Below, piece after piece: positions 16,181 through 25,232 of a stretch of 64,000 nucleotides of DNA. Made by a program: the position numbers and the translations under genes. Every line of letters begins with the position of its first letter. Within the stretch, counting starts at the first letter, position 1. Source of the DNA: Bacteroidaceae bacterium (GTDB taxonomy: Bacteria; Bacteroidota; Bacteroidia; Bacteroidales; Bacteroidaceae); the NCBI GenBank assembly GCA_024699495.1, contig JAILPK010000088.1, positions 20,636-84,635 of the forward strand, in the 5' to 3' direction. Below the pieces are notes generated by a model. The model saw only the letters and a program-made list of their open reading frames with translations, was not told the DNA's origin and made no database searches.

Positions 16181-16300
16181 ATGAAACCGAAAAGAAAAAT
16201 GTTCCATCAGGAAGAGTACGAATTGGACAATTACCTGAATGATGACGAACCCGACCGCCTATATGAGGCCGCAAGCAATGTTGTCATCTGGTATTCTTGA
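16181..16300 (+). CDS. small acidic protein of unknown function, 39 residues
   Basis: Starts MKPKRKMFHQEEYELDNYLN: a basic head, then a strongly acidic middle (NDDEPDRLYE), ending VVIWYS. The support for translation is unusual for this phylum. AAAGGAGG (16166-16173) is a near-perfect Shine-Dalgarno sequence 7 nt before the ATG, and a perfect promoter lies upstream. No family recognised. It is followed by a hairpin and then, 74 bp on, by tex. It may be a free-standing small protein or a regulatory leader frame for tex. Confidence 0.7.
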   Translation: MKPKRKMFHQEEYELDNYLNDDEPDRLYEAASNVVIWYS

Positions 16301-16331
16301 CCAGTTTCTTTCTTTAAAATCAAAAAAGCGT

Positions 16332-16359
16332 CTGTGCCGCCACTAATCTGTCGGCACAG
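16332..16359 (+). terminator. hairpin between the small protein and tex
   Basis: CTGTGCCG and CGGCACAG form a perfect 8-bp stem with a 12-nt loop, followed by GTATTTATTTA and, 15 bp later, the tex ATG. The T-run is weak, so it could be a terminator, an attenuator or a structure affecting tex translation. Confidence 0.55.
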
Positions 16360-16374
16360 GTATTTATTTACTTC

Positions 16375-18522
16375 ATGCAAAATACATTTTCCAAACTTAT
16401 AGCTCAAGCAACAGGCCTAAACGAAAAACACGTGGAGGCCACAATGAACCTGCTGGACGACGGGGCGACAATCCCGTTTATATCCCGCTACCGCAAGGAA
16501 CGCACCGGCTCGATGGACGAAGTGCAGGTGGCAAAGGTAAGCGACACGTACGAAGAGCTGAAAAAACTGGTCAAACGCAAAGAGACCATACTGAGCACTA
16601 TCAGCGAGCAAGGCTGTCTGACTCCGGAACTGGAAGAGCGAATCAACAACTGTTGGGACAGCACTGTATTAGAGGACATCTATCTGCCATATAAGCCCAA
16701 GAGACGCACACGGGCCCAAGTAGCACGCGAACGAGGGCTGGAACCGCTGGCAATGATTCTGCTGAATCAAAACGACAATCATCCGGCAAAGACAGCCGAA
16801 GCATACGTGAAAGGTGATATTGCAAATGCCGAAGAGGCTCTGCAGGGAGCTCAGGACATCATAGCTGAGATGGTCAGCGAAGATGAGCGGTCGAGGCAAA
16901 GTGTCCGCGCTGCCTTCCGCCGCGATGCGATTATAACAAGCCGCGTGGTAAAGGCGAAGGCGGAAACTGACGAAGCGCAGAAATTTAAAGATTATTTTGA
17001 ATGGAGTGAACAGCTGCGCCGCTGCACATCTCACCGTCTGCTTGCTATGCGCAGGGGAGAAGCTGAAGGCATCCTCCGCGTTAGGATAGAGAGCGACGAC
17101 GAGGCCAACACAGAACGTCTGCAGAGGGCTTATGTAAGAGGGCATAACATGTGCGCGGAGCTCGTAGGGGAGGCCGTTGCCGACGGCTACAAGCGTCTGC
17201 TGATGCCGTCAATAGAGTCAGAATTTGCCGCCCAGAGCAAGGAGAAAGCCGACGATGAAGCAATACGTGTATTTGCCACCAACCTACGCCAGCTTCTTCT
17301 GGAAGCCCCATTAGGCCAAAAACGAGTAATGGGTGTTGACCCGGGCTTCCGGACGGGATGCAAGGTGGTGTGCCTGGATGCCCAGGGAACTTTGCTGCAT
17401 CATGAAGCCATATTCCCGCATCCCCCTATACACAAACCTGCTGACGCGATGGAAGCCCTTATGGACATGATAAGAAAATACCGCATCGAGGCAATCGCCA
17501 TAGGCAATGGAACTGCAAGCCGCGAGACAGAGTCGTTTGTCCGCCTCACGCTCTCTACAATGCAGGTTTCTGATGTCCAGGTATTTGTAGTAAGCGAAGA
17601 CGGCGCCAGCATCTACTCAGCATCCAAGACGGCAAGAGAAGAGTTTCCGGATGAGGACGTAACCGTTCGCGGGGCAGTAAGCATCGGACGAAGGCTGATG
17701 GATCCGCTGGCCGAGCTGGTGAAGATAGACCCCAAAAGCATCGGAGTAGGGCAATATCAACACGATGTGGATCAGAGCAAGCTGAAACACGCGTTGGACC
17801 TGACAGTTGAAAGTTGTGTGAACAGCGTCGGGGTGAACGTGAACACCGCGTCACGCCATCTGCTTACTTATGTCAGCGGGCTCGGACCGACGTTGGCTCA
17901 GAACATAGTAGATTATCGCACAGAGCACGGTCCATTCGCGACCCGCAGCGATCTGCTGAAGGTAATGCGTCTCGGCCCCTCTGCCTTCCAGCAGTGTGCC
18001 GGTTTCCTGAGAATCCCTGACGCCACAAACCCTCTGGACAATAGCGCCGTCCACCCGGAGAGTTACCATATTGTAGCCGAAATGGCTGCGGACGCAGGCT
18101 GTTCGGTAAGCGAACTTATGGCGGATGCAAAGCGCCGGCATAACATAGAATTGCGCAAATATGTTACCGATGAGGTGGGAATGCCAACCCTGACAGACAT
18201 CATGTCAGAGTTGGACAAGCCTGGTCGTGACCCGCGTAACCAACTGGAAACATTCGCTTTTGACGAGAGGGTGAAAGAAATTGCCGACTTACGTCCCGGG
18301 ATGGTTTTGCCGGGCATAATCACAAACATAACCAACTTCGGAGCTTTTGTTGACGTGGGTGTTCATCAAGACGGCCTTGTGCATATCTCACAACTTGCAG
18401 ACCGATATGTGCGTGACCCGAACGAAGTGGTGAAGCTCCGTCAGCATGTCACAGTTCGTGTGACAGATGTTGACCTGCGCCGCAACAGAATAAGCCTGAG
18501 CATGAAAAACTGTTCCAAATAA
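16375..18522 (+). CDS. tex: Tex family RNA-binding transcription accessory protein
   Basis: The 715-residue protein has the full Tex order. An N-terminal helical region (ISRYRKERTGSMDEVQV) comes first, then a YqgF/RNase H-like domain from GVDPGFRTGCKVVCLD (about residue 319). A helix-hairpin-helix part follows (VNVNTASRHLLTYVSGLG and FATRSDLLKVMRLG, about 483-545). A C-terminal S1 domain (LRPGMVLPGIITNITNFGAF, about 640-712) ends it. Tex is a conserved nucleic-acid-binding factor related to Spt6; its precise role in Bacteroidales is not settled. Start ATG as given; no better upstream start. Confidence 0.95.
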   Translation: MQNTFSKLIAQATGLNEKHVEATMNLLDDGATIPFISRYRKERTGSMDEVQVAKVSDTYEELKKLVKRKETILSTISEQGCLTPELEERINNCWDSTVLEDIYLPYKPKRRTRAQVARERGLEPLAMILLNQNDNHPAKTAEAYVKGDIANAEEALQGAQDIIAEMVSEDERSRQSVRAAFRRDAIITSRVVKAKAETDEAQKFKDYFEWSEQLRRCTSHRLLAMRRGEAEGILRVRIESDDEANTERLQRAYVRGHNMCAELVGEAVADGYKRLLMPSIESEFAAQSKEKADDEAIRVFATNLRQLLLEAPLGQKRVMGVDPGFRTGCKVVCLDAQGTLLHHEAIFPHPPIHKPADAMEALMDMIRKYRIEAIAIGNGTASRETESFVRLTLSTMQVSDVQVFVVSEDGASIYSASKTAREEFPDEDVTVRGAVSIGRRLMDPLAELVKIDPKSIGVGQYQHDVDQSKLKHALDLTVESCVNSVGVNVNTASRHLLTYVSGLGPTLAQNIVDYRTEHGPFATRSDLLKVMRLGPSAFQQCAGFLRIPDATNPLDNSAVHPESYHIVAEMAADAGCSVSELMADAKRRHNIELRKYVTDEVGMPTLTDIMSELDKPGRDPRNQLETFAFDERVKEIADLRPGMVLPGIITNITNFGAFVDVGVHQDGLVHISQLADRYVRDPNEVVKLRQHVTVRVTDVDLRRNRISLSMKNCSK

Positions 18523-18671
18523 ACGCCAAAACAGAATATATGGTGATGAAGCATATTCAGACTGACTCTCCCCCCCCAATAAAATAAAGGAAATAATTAC
18601 AAATGACAAAAATCGCCACTCCGACAGCCCTACCCTGCTGCGGATGGACTTGATAAGATGGTTTTATTATT

Positions 18672-19775
18672 ATGAATGAATTACTGAACAGATTGGAAGG
18701 ACTGGTAGCACGCTACGAAGAGGTGGGAACGCTAATAACAGACCCCTCGGTGATTGCAGACCAGAAGAGATATGTCCGACTGACAAAAGAGTTTAAGGAT
18801 CTGGGGGCTATAATGAAGGCCCGGAAAGAGTATATCGAGACTCTGGGAACAATAGAGGAAGCAAAGGGGATGATTGCGTCGGAAGATAATCCAGAGATGA
18901 AGGAGATGGCCCGCGAGGAACTCTCAGCTGCACAAGAGCGTATTCCGGAACTGGAAGAGGAAATAAAACTGCTGCTCATCCCTGCCGATCCGGAAGACGA
19001 CAAGAATGTGATCATGGAAATCCGCGGCGGGACCGGCGGAGACGAGGCTGCTCTATTTGCGGGAGATCTGTTCCGGATGTATTCAAAGTACTGCGAGGCA
19101 AAAGGGTGGCGCACCGCAATAAGCAGTTTTACCGAGGGCGCTGCCGGCGGATATAAGGAGATTATCTTCTCTGTTACCGGAGAAAAAGTCTATGGAACAA
19201 TGAAATATGAGAGCGGAGTACATCGCGTGCAGCGGGTGCCCGTGACAGAAACTCAGGGGCGTGTTCACACCAGCGCTGCTACGGTGGCAGTTTTGCCGGA
19301 AGCCGAGGAGTTTGATGTGGAGATAAACGAAGGGGCTATCAAATGGGACACATTCCGCAGCCAAGGGGCCGGCGGTCAGAATGTGAACAAGGTGGAATCG
19401 GGAGTACGCGCCAGATATATGTGGAAGAATCCCAACACGGGCGAGGTGGAGGAGATTCTGATAGAATGCACAGAAACCCGCGACCAACCAAAGAATAAAG
19501 AAAGGGCTTTGGCACGTCTGCGCACGTTCATCTATGACAAGGAGCACCAGAAATATATCGATGACATCGCCAGCCGCCGCAAGACGATGGTCTCAACGGG
19601 CGACCGGTCGGCCAAAATACGCACTTACAACTACCCGCAAGGACGCATCACCGACCACCGCATCGGATACACAATCTATAACTTAGCCGCCTTCATGGAT
19701 GGCGACATCCAGGAATGCATCGACTGCCTCACCGTGGCCGAGAACGCAGAACGGATGAAGGAGAGCGCAATGTAG
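18672..19775 (+). CDS. prfA: peptide chain release factor 1
   Basis: Recognises UAA and UAG and triggers release of the finished peptide. At 367 residues it is of normal RF1 length. The codon-recognition tripeptide is PVT (in HRVQRVPVTETQGRVHTS), the PxT form of RF1 rather than the SPF of RF2. The catalytic GGQ lies in SQGAGGQNVNKVES with Q236. The 149-bp spacer after tex includes a run of eight C (18571-18578). A 16-bp palindrome and a small terminator follow the stop codon. Confidence 0.97.
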   Translation: MNELLNRLEGLVARYEEVGTLITDPSVIADQKRYVRLTKEFKDLGAIMKARKEYIETLGTIEEAKGMIASEDNPEMKEMAREELSAAQERIPELEEEIKLLLIPADPEDDKNVIMEIRGGTGGDEAALFAGDLFRMYSKYCEAKGWRTAISSFTEGAAGGYKEIIFSVTGEKVYGTMKYESGVHRVQRVPVTETQGRVHTSAATVAVLPEAEEFDVEINEGAIKWDTFRSQGAGGQNVNKVESGVRARYMWKNPNTGEVEEILIECTETRDQPKNKERALARLRTFIYDKEHQKYIDDIASRRKTMVSTGDRSAKIRTYNYPQGRITDHRIGYTIYNLAAFMDGDIQECIDCLTVAENAERMKESAM

Positions 19776-19777
19776 CC

Positions 19778-19793
19778 GGCAGGCGCGCCTGCC
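19778..19793. repeat. 16-bp perfect palindrome after prfA
   Basis: GGCAGGCGCGCCTGCC starts 2 bp after the prfA stop codon. It could form a cruciform or RNA hairpin, or be a binding site; its role is unknown. Confidence 0.7.
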
Positions 19794-19820
19794 GCAGTTT
19801 AAAGTTTAAAAATTAAAGGT

Positions 19821-19838
19821 AACGGCAAGCCGTTTTTT
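19821..19838 (+). terminator. small terminator-like hairpin after prfA
   Basis: AACGGCAAGCCGTTTTTT: a short stem around CAAG followed by a T-run. It belongs to the same micro-hairpin type seen in the trpC-trpF spacer. Weak but correctly placed for prfA. Confidence 0.45.
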
Positions 19839-19980
19839 GGAGTCAACGAGTTTCAACTCAACAACTAAAAAAATATCAACTTGTTTACTCGTCAAATAGT
19901 TTACTCGTCAACCTGTTTACTCGTCAACCTGTTTACTCGTCAACTTGTTTACTCGTCAACTTGTTTTAACTCAAAACTCA
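19835..19980. repeat. octamer-repeat mosaic, copy 6 (upstream of pyrF)
   Basis: About five tandem 16-bp double units (TTTACTCGTCAACTTG or TTTACTCGTCAACCTG) after a degenerate start (GAGTCAACGAGTTTCAACTC). It ends a few bases before the pyrF ATG and fills most of the prfA-pyrF spacer. Confidence 0.92.
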
Positions 19981-19985
19981 AATAA

Positions 19986-20837
19986 ATGACAAAAGAACAA
20001 CTTTTTGAGAATATCTTCAGCAAGCAGAGTTTCCTCTGTGTAGGGTTAGATACAGACATGAAGAAAATGCCGCTTTTCCTGACGGAGAAGGCGCAAACTG
20101 ATGAAGGCTTCGATGCCATATTCGAATTTAACCGCGCCATAATCGACGCCACAGCCCCCTATTGCATAGCATACAAGCCAAATCTGGCTTTCTATGAGGC
20201 ACACGGCATAAACGGTTGGATCGCATTCGAAAAGACGGTGAGATATATCCGTGAAAACTATCCGGACCAGTTTATAATAGCTGACGCAAAACGAGGAGAT
20301 ATCGGCAACACTTCAAAATTGTATGCCCGCACATTCTTCGAAGAGATGGATGTGGATGCCGTAACCGTGGCCCCATATATGGGAGAAGACTCGGTCACTC
20401 CCTTCCTCGGATACGAGGGGAAATGGGTGATACTGCTCGCGCTGACCAGCAACAAGGGCAGCCAGGACTTCCAACTGACAGAAGATGCAGGCGGCGAGAA
20501 ATTATTTGAAAAAGTTCTCAGACGCAGTCAGGAATGGGCCGATTCAGAACAGATGATGTATGTGGTTGGCGCAACCCAGGGGGCGGCATTCGCAGATATA
20601 CGCAGACTGGCTCCCGACCATTTTCTGCTGGTGCCCGGCATCGGAGCGCAGGGAGGCAGTCTTGAAGAGGTGTGCAAATACGGATGGAACAGGCAATGCG
20701 GCCTGATTGTAAACAGCAGCCGGGCCATTATTTATGCCGATTCGTCAGAGCGCTTTGCAGAGGCCGCTGCAGAAAAAGCGAGGGAAGTGCAGAAACAGAT
20801 GGCAGATATCATAAAAGGACGTCGGCCGAAAGCATAA
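19986..20837 (+). CDS. pyrF: orotidine 5'-phosphate decarboxylase, type 2
   Basis: Last step of UMP synthesis. The 283-residue length and the motif [15 protein letters not shown] (catalytic K102) place it in the longer type 2 group, not the 230-residue E. coli type. [11 protein letters not shown] at the start, [23 protein letters not shown] and [10 protein letters not shown] complete the barrel. It sits 210 bp after prfA, with octamer repeats running up to its ATG; I see no promoter of the usual type there, so it may depend on read-through or on the repeat. Confidence 0.95.
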   Translation: MTKEQLFENIFSKQSFLCVGLDTDMKKMPLFLTEKAQTDEGFDAIFEFNRAIIDATAPYCIAYKPNLAFYEAHGINGWIAFEKTVRYIRENYPDQFIIADAKRGDIGNTSKLYARTFFEEMDVDAVTVAPYMGEDSVTPFLGYEGKWVILLALTSNKGSQDFQLTEDAGGEKLFEKVLRRSQEWADSEQMMYVVGATQGAAFADIRRLAPDHFLLVPGIGAQGGSLEEVCKYGWNRQCGLIVNSSRAIIYADSSERFAEAAAEKAREVQKQMADIIKGRRPKA

Positions 20838-20894
20838 ATAACTAAACTAAGGCAAAAGATGGTTAAAACTGCTGTTATGTCAATTATTTATTGT

Positions 20895-20902
20895 ATTTTT
20901 GC
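20895..20902 (+). promoter_or_regulatory. -7 box upstream of lpxD
   Basis: TATTTTTG matches TAnnTTTG and lies 23 bp before the lpxD ATG. No good TTTG is found 19-20 bp upstream. Confidence 0.5.
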
Positions 20903-20925
20903 CCCCACAAAATAATTTGATATAA

Positions 20926-21969
20926 ATGGAATTCACAGCACAACAAATTGCCAGCCTCATCGGAGGGCAGATTGAGGGAGACAAAGAAGCCAAAGTGAAT
21001 ACCTTCTCGAAAATAGAAGAAGGCATCTCCGGAGCATTAACGTTTCTCTATGACCCCAAATTTGAGGCTTATCTCTATAATACAGAAGCCAGCGTCGTTC
21101 TGGTGCCAACTGCTCTTAAACTCTCAAGACCATGCAAGGCAACGCTGATTCGCGTTGACTCGCCCCGTGAAGCCCTGGGAAAGCTGCTAACTGTATATGA
21201 ACAGACCAAACCGCAGCCAAAGGGTATCTCACCTCAAGCATTTATCGCTCCGACAGCAAAAATCGGGAAGGATGTATATATTGCCCCCTTTGCTTATGTC
21301 GGAGAAGGAGCCACTGTTGGTGACCGTACCCAGATTCACGCCCACGCAACTCTGGAAGACAACGTCCGCGTAGGCAATGACTGCATACTATATGCCAACG
21401 CCACGATATATCACAACTGCATTGTAGGTAACAGATGCATTCTGCATTCCGGGTGCGTGATTGGAGCCGACGGTTTCGGATTCTCAAAGACTGACAACGG
21501 CTATGAGAAGATTCCGCAAATCGGCATTGCCGTGCTTGAAGATGATGTCGAAATCGGGGCAAACTCATGTGTGGACAGAGCAGTAATGGGGCAAACCATA
21601 ATCCGCAAAGATGTTAAAATAGACAACCTTGTACAAGTAGGGCATAACAGCGAAGTGAAAAGTCATACTGTGCTTTGCGGGCAAGTGGGGCTGGCTGGAA
21701 GCACAGTTGTCGGAGAGTGGTGTACACTGACCGGACAGGTAGGTGTAGCCGGGCACCTCACTATAGCCGACCGCACGACAGCAGGGGCGCAGGCGGGCAT
21801 CCTCAGAAACATAAAGACGCCAGGACAAACGATCGTGGGCATGCCTGCTATAGATGCCATGACGTGGAAACGCAGCATGACTGTGCTTAAGAGGTTGCCC
21901 GACATAGACCGCCAAGTGCGCGAACTGAAGAAATTGTTAGATGAACTTGAAGCCTCCAAGAAAAGTTGA
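20926..21969 (+). CDS. lpxD: UDP-3-O-acylglucosamine N-acyltransferase
   Basis: Adds the N-linked hydroxyacyl chain in lipid A synthesis. The 347-residue protein has an N-terminal uridine-binding domain, with the pattern FSKIEEGISGALTFL. Many hexapeptide turns of a left-handed beta-helix follow (IGKDVYIAPFAYVGEGATVG onward). GADGFGF and VQVGHNSEV with the catalytic histidine region lie near 185-245, and a C-terminal helix ends it. It is the first gene of an lpxD-lpxC-lpxA group; the lpxC start at 21974 lies 4 nt after its stop. Confidence 0.96.
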   Translation: MEFTAQQIASLIGGQIEGDKEAKVNTFSKIEEGISGALTFLYDPKFEAYLYNTEASVVLVPTALKLSRPCKATLIRVDSPREALGKLLTVYEQTKPQPKGISPQAFIAPTAKIGKDVYIAPFAYVGEGATVGDRTQIHAHATLEDNVRVGNDCILYANATIYHNCIVGNRCILHSGCVIGADGFGFSKTDNGYEKIPQIGIAVLEDDVEIGANSCVDRAVMGQTIIRKDVKIDNLVQVGHNSEVKSHTVLCGQVGLAGSTVVGEWCTLTGQVGVAGHLTIADRTTAGAQAGILRNIKTPGQTIVGMPAIDAMTWKRSMTVLKRLPDIDRQVRELKKLLDELEASKKS

Positions 21970-21973
21970 CATT

Positions 21974-22891
21974 ATGCAGAAACAACAGACTTTAGGTGAC
22001 AGTTTTACGTTGACGGGGAAGGGCCTGCATACCGGCCTCCAACTGACTGTTACATTCAAGCCGGCCCCCGCTAACTACGGCTACAAGATTCAACGCATCG
22101 ATCTGCCTGGACAACCGATAATTGAAGCTGTGGCTGAAAATGTGATTGACACACAGCGGGGAACTGTTCTGGCCAACGGCGACGCCCGCTGCTCAACAGT
22201 AGAACATGCCCTGGCTGCATTGTTTGCCTCGGGCATCGACAACTGCCACATAGATGTAAACGGGCCGGAAGTGCCTATCCTTGACGGCTCCGCCGAAATA
22301 TATGTAGAACAGATTCGCAAAGTAGGAGTCGTAGAGCAGGAGGCAGAAAAGAATTTTCTCGTGATAAAGGATAAGATTGAAGTGCGCGATGAGGAGTCGG
22401 GCTCCGTTATTACTATCCTGCCACAAGACCATTTCAGCATCGAAGCCACTATTGCATTCCAGTCTAAAGTGTTGAGCAGCCAGACTGCCACGCTCGACAA
22501 CATTGACGATTTCGAACAGGAGATCGCCCCCGCACGCACATTCGTATTTGTGCGCGAGGTTGAGATGTTACTCATGGCCGGACTTATTAAAGGCGGCGAT
22601 CTGGACAACGCTATCGTAATCTATGAAAATCAGAAGACGCAGGAAGAACTGGATCAGCTGGCCGACCGGATTGGAGCGCCTCACCACGAAGCCTCTGAGC
22701 TGGGCTATCTGAATACAAGACCTCTGGTTTGGGCCAATGAGCCGGCACGTCACAAACTACTGGATATAATAGGTGACATGGCTCTGATAGGCCGCCCGAT
22801 AAAGGGGCATATAATAGCCACGAAGCCCGGACATACTATTAATAATAAATGCGCGCGCGCAATAAGAAGTGCTTACCTGTCGGGATGTTAA
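21974..22891 (+). CDS. lpxC: UDP-3-O-acyl-N-acetylglucosamine deacetylase, without FabZ domain
   Basis: Zinc deacetylase, the committed step of lipid A synthesis. The start MQKQQTLGDSFTLTGKGLHTG at ATG 21974 is preferred over the upstream ATG 21941, which overlaps lpxD. Zinc and catalytic residues are visible: STVEHALAAL (His), ILDGSAEIYV, HKLLDIIGDMAL (His, Asp) and KPGHTIN (His). It ends after 305 residues, the size of the stand-alone proteobacterial enzyme. In Bacteroidetes the protein is normally a LpxC-FabZ fusion of about 460 residues; here the fused dehydratase is missing and lpxA follows after 52 nt. Confidence 0.93.
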   Translation: MQKQQTLGDSFTLTGKGLHTGLQLTVTFKPAPANYGYKIQRIDLPGQPIIEAVAENVIDTQRGTVLANGDARCSTVEHALAALFASGIDNCHIDVNGPEVPILDGSAEIYVEQIRKVGVVEQEAEKNFLVIKDKIEVRDEESGSVITILPQDHFSIEATIAFQSKVLSSQTATLDNIDDFEQEIAPARTFVFVREVEMLLMAGLIKGGDLDNAIVIYENQKTQEELDQLADRIGAPHHEASELGYLNTRPLVWANEPARHKLLDIIGDMALIGRPIKGHIIATKPGHTINNKCARAIRSAYLSGC

Positions 22892-22943
22892 GCAAGAAGC
22901 AGCGCAACAATTACTCTACAAAAATTATCTGCACAAAGAAAAA

Positions 22944-23717
22944 ATGATAAGTCCCTTAGCATACATACATCCTGAAGCCAAGATTGGCGACAATGTAGAA
23001 ATCGGTCCGTTTTGTTATATAGACAGGAATGTTGAGATTGGCAACGACAATGTCCTGATGAACAGCGTCACCGTACTCTACGGCTCACGCATAGGCAACG
23101 GCAACATATTCTTTCCCGGGGCCGTAATAGGAGCTGTTCCACAGGACCTCAAGTTCCGCGGTGAGGAATCTCTGGCTATCATCGGAGACAACAACAAGAT
23201 ACGTGAGAACGTAACCATCAACCGTGGCACGGCGGCAAAAGGCAAGACTGTGGTCGGTAGCGGCAACCTGCTTATGGAGGGATGCCATGTCGCTCATGAC
23301 GTCCTTGTCGGAAACGATATTATCATCGGGAACTCAACGAAAATCGCCGGCGAAGTAGTTATTGACGACCACGCTATTTTGAGCGCAGCTGTTCTGGTTC
23401 ACCAGTTCTGCCGCATCGGAGGATATACAATGGTAGGCGGCGGAACCAGAACAAGTCAGAATATAGTCCCATACAGCATCTGTGCACGCGAACCGGCTGC
23501 TTACTGCGGATTAAATATCGTAGGTCTGCGCCGCAGGGGATTCGAGCGTGACGTCATCAACACCATCCACGAAGCATACCGGATAATATTCAATGCCGGA
23601 CTGGCGCTGAACGATGCCATCAGCACCATAGACAACGAGTTGCCTAAAACGGAGGAAATAAAATACATCCTCGAATTCGTAGAAGCATCCAAGAACCGCG
23701 GTTTCTGCCGCTTGTAA
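22944..23717 (+). CDS. lpxA: UDP-N-acetylglucosamine acyltransferase
   Basis: First acyl transfer of lipid A synthesis. From ATG 22944 it reads MISPLAYIHPEAKIGDNVEI, the standard LpxA opening, for 257 residues. Hexapeptide repeats form the beta-helix; the catalytic His lies in GCHVAHDVLVG, and HQFCRIGGYTMVGGGT is followed by the C-terminal helical bundle (GLRRRGFERDVINTI). The frame is open further upstream to 22869, overlapping lpxC. Those 25 residues (including DVKQEAAQQLLYKN) are not part of LpxA and may be relics of the lost LpxC-FabZ part. Confidence 0.95.
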   Translation: MISPLAYIHPEAKIGDNVEIGPFCYIDRNVEIGNDNVLMNSVTVLYGSRIGNGNIFFPGAVIGAVPQDLKFRGEESLAIIGDNNKIRENVTINRGTAAKGKTVVGSGNLLMEGCHVAHDVLVGNDIIIGNSTKIAGEVVIDDHAILSAAVLVHQFCRIGGYTMVGGGTRTSQNIVPYSICAREPAAYCGLNIVGLRRRGFERDVINTIHEAYRIIFNAGLALNDAISTIDNELPKTEEIKYILEFVEASKNRGFCRL

Positions 23718-23733
23718 TTTAAAACTGACTGAA

Positions 23734-24288
23734 ATGTTGCTTTCATTTACCGTTGCAAGTAAAGAAATTGAAGACTTCGTACTAAAACTCCAGATAGACG
23801 GCGACGACACTTTTGCCGACTTAAACCGTCTGATCCGGAAATCATGCTGGCCTGACGCCGAGATTACACGTCCCGCAATAATTTATGTCTGCGATAGCCA
23901 CTGGCATCCAGAACATATTATTCCGGAAGAGGGGGACTATGAGCATGACAGCATGGCAGATATTTGCCTCTCAGACCTTCTCGAAGACGAAGGACAAAGA
24001 CTGATTTATGATTTCGACCACGAAGCTAACCGACATATGATTATGGAAGTCAGCAAAATATTGTATGGCCAAAATGTGTCGGAAGGACGCTGTCTGCAAC
24101 GCATCGGAGAACCGCCTGCGCTGGTGGAGGATGAAGAGCCGTCGGCATTAGACTCTCTGCTGTCACAATTGAATGCCTCTGCTCTCGGAGCCCTAAACGA
24201 AGAAGAAGACGACGAACGGGAAGAGGAGTCCGACGGTTTCAATGACGACGAGCTGGATTTGGAAGGCTTTGAGATTAGCGAAGAGTGA
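23734..24288 (+). CDS. pRiA4b ORF-3-like domain protein
   Basis: A 184-residue protein resembling the PRiA4_ORF3 family, often annotated as IS1096 passenger TnpR family. The opening LLSFTVASKEIEDFVLKLQI, the middle SDLLEDEGQRLIYDFDHE, and CLQRIGEPPALVEDEE near residue 130 fit that family. The last 50 residues are very acidic. Function unknown; the name does not imply mobility here, since it sits in a housekeeping group between lpxA and miaA and overlaps the start of miaA. Confidence 0.75.
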   Translation: MLLSFTVASKEIEDFVLKLQIDGDDTFADLNRLIRKSCWPDAEITRPAIIYVCDSHWHPEHIIPEEGDYEHDSMADICLSDLLEDEGQRLIYDFDHEANRHMIMEVSKILYGQNVSEGRCLQRIGEPPALVEDEEPSALDSLLSQLNASALGALNEEEDDEREEESDGFNDDELDLEGFEISEE

Positions 24289-24290
24289 TG

Positions 24291-25232
24291 ATGGACCTGA
24301 TTGTCTTGGTAGGCCCCACGGGCGTTGGTAAAACAGACGTCGCCATAACGCTTGCGAAGGCACTCGGATGCGAAATCATCAATGCTGATTCACGTCAGAT
24401 TTATCGCGGGATGTCAATAGGCACAGCTGCTCCCACCAAAGAGCAGATGAGTGAAGTATGCCATCATTTTGTAGCGACCCTCGACATCAACGACTATTAT
24501 TCTGCAGCCCGATTTGAGGCAGACGTACTGGCCCTGATTAACAAAAAGGCGTCTGATTCCAGCAATGCATGCACCGGTGGAGACGACAAGAATGGGAGGA
24601 TAATACTCAGTGGCGGCTCTATGCTGTATATAGATGCTGTAACCAAAGGCATAGATGACATCCCGACTGTAAGCGATGAGGTTCGCACGTGGATGCGGCA
24701 ACGATTGGAGGACGAAGGGCTCGAGCGGCTTTCGGAAGAACTCCGGCTATTGGACCCAGACTATTATGCCACTGCAGACCGCAAGAACACTCAGCGTATA
24801 ATCCATGCGCTGGAGGTCTGTCACCAAAGCGGACGCCCATATTCATATTTCCGCACACAGGCTACAAAACCAAGGCCTTTCAACATTATCAAACTCGGTC
24901 TGAAACGGGAACGACAAGAACTATTCTCCCGCATAAACCAACGCGTTGACAAGATGATTGAAGATGGGCTACTCGAGGAGGCTCGTAATCTTCTGCCTCA
25001 CCGCGGAGCCAACGCCCTCAACACCGTAGGATACAAAGAGATGTTCAAAGTATTGGACGGAGAATGGAGCTTGCCATTTGCTGCTGAGAGGCTGAAGAAA
25101 AACACACGCGTTTATGCAAAGAAACAAATGACGTGGTGGATGCGCGACGCAGAAATTCATTGGTTTCATCCTAACGAAACGGCACAAATGTTAACTTTTA
25201 TCGGCCAAAATTTGGCAGAAAGTCCGCATTGA
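24291..25232 (+). CDS. miaA: tRNA dimethylallyltransferase
   Basis: Transfers dimethylallyl to A37 of tRNAs reading UNN codons. The P-loop GPTGVGKTDVAI, NADSRQIYRGMSIGTAAP, GGSMLYIDAVTKGIDD and NTVGYKEMFKVL are standard. Length 313 from ATG 24291. An overlapping GTG at 24285 and ATG at 24288 are also in frame; all lie on the stop codon of the previous gene, so translation is probably coupled. Confidence 0.95.
   Translation: MDLIVLVGPTGVGKTDVAITLAKALGCEIINADSRQIYRGMSIGTAAPTKEQMSEVCHHFVATLDINDYYSAARFEADVLALINKKASDSSNACTGGDDKNGRIILSGGSMLYIDAVTKGIDDIPTVSDEVRTWMRQRLEDEGLERLSEELRLLDPDYYATADRKNTQRIIHALEVCHQSGRPYSYFRTQATKPRPFNIIKLGLKRERQELFSRINQRVDKMIEDGLLEEARNLLPHRGANALNTVGYKEMFKVLDGEWSLPFAAERLKKNTRVYAKKQMTWWMRDAEIHWFHPNETAQMLTFIGQNLAESPH

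Noticed and set aside
23734..24288. mobile-element gene because of the TnpR-type family name
   Set aside because: It lies in a housekeeping gene group and shows no recombinase motif or element ends.
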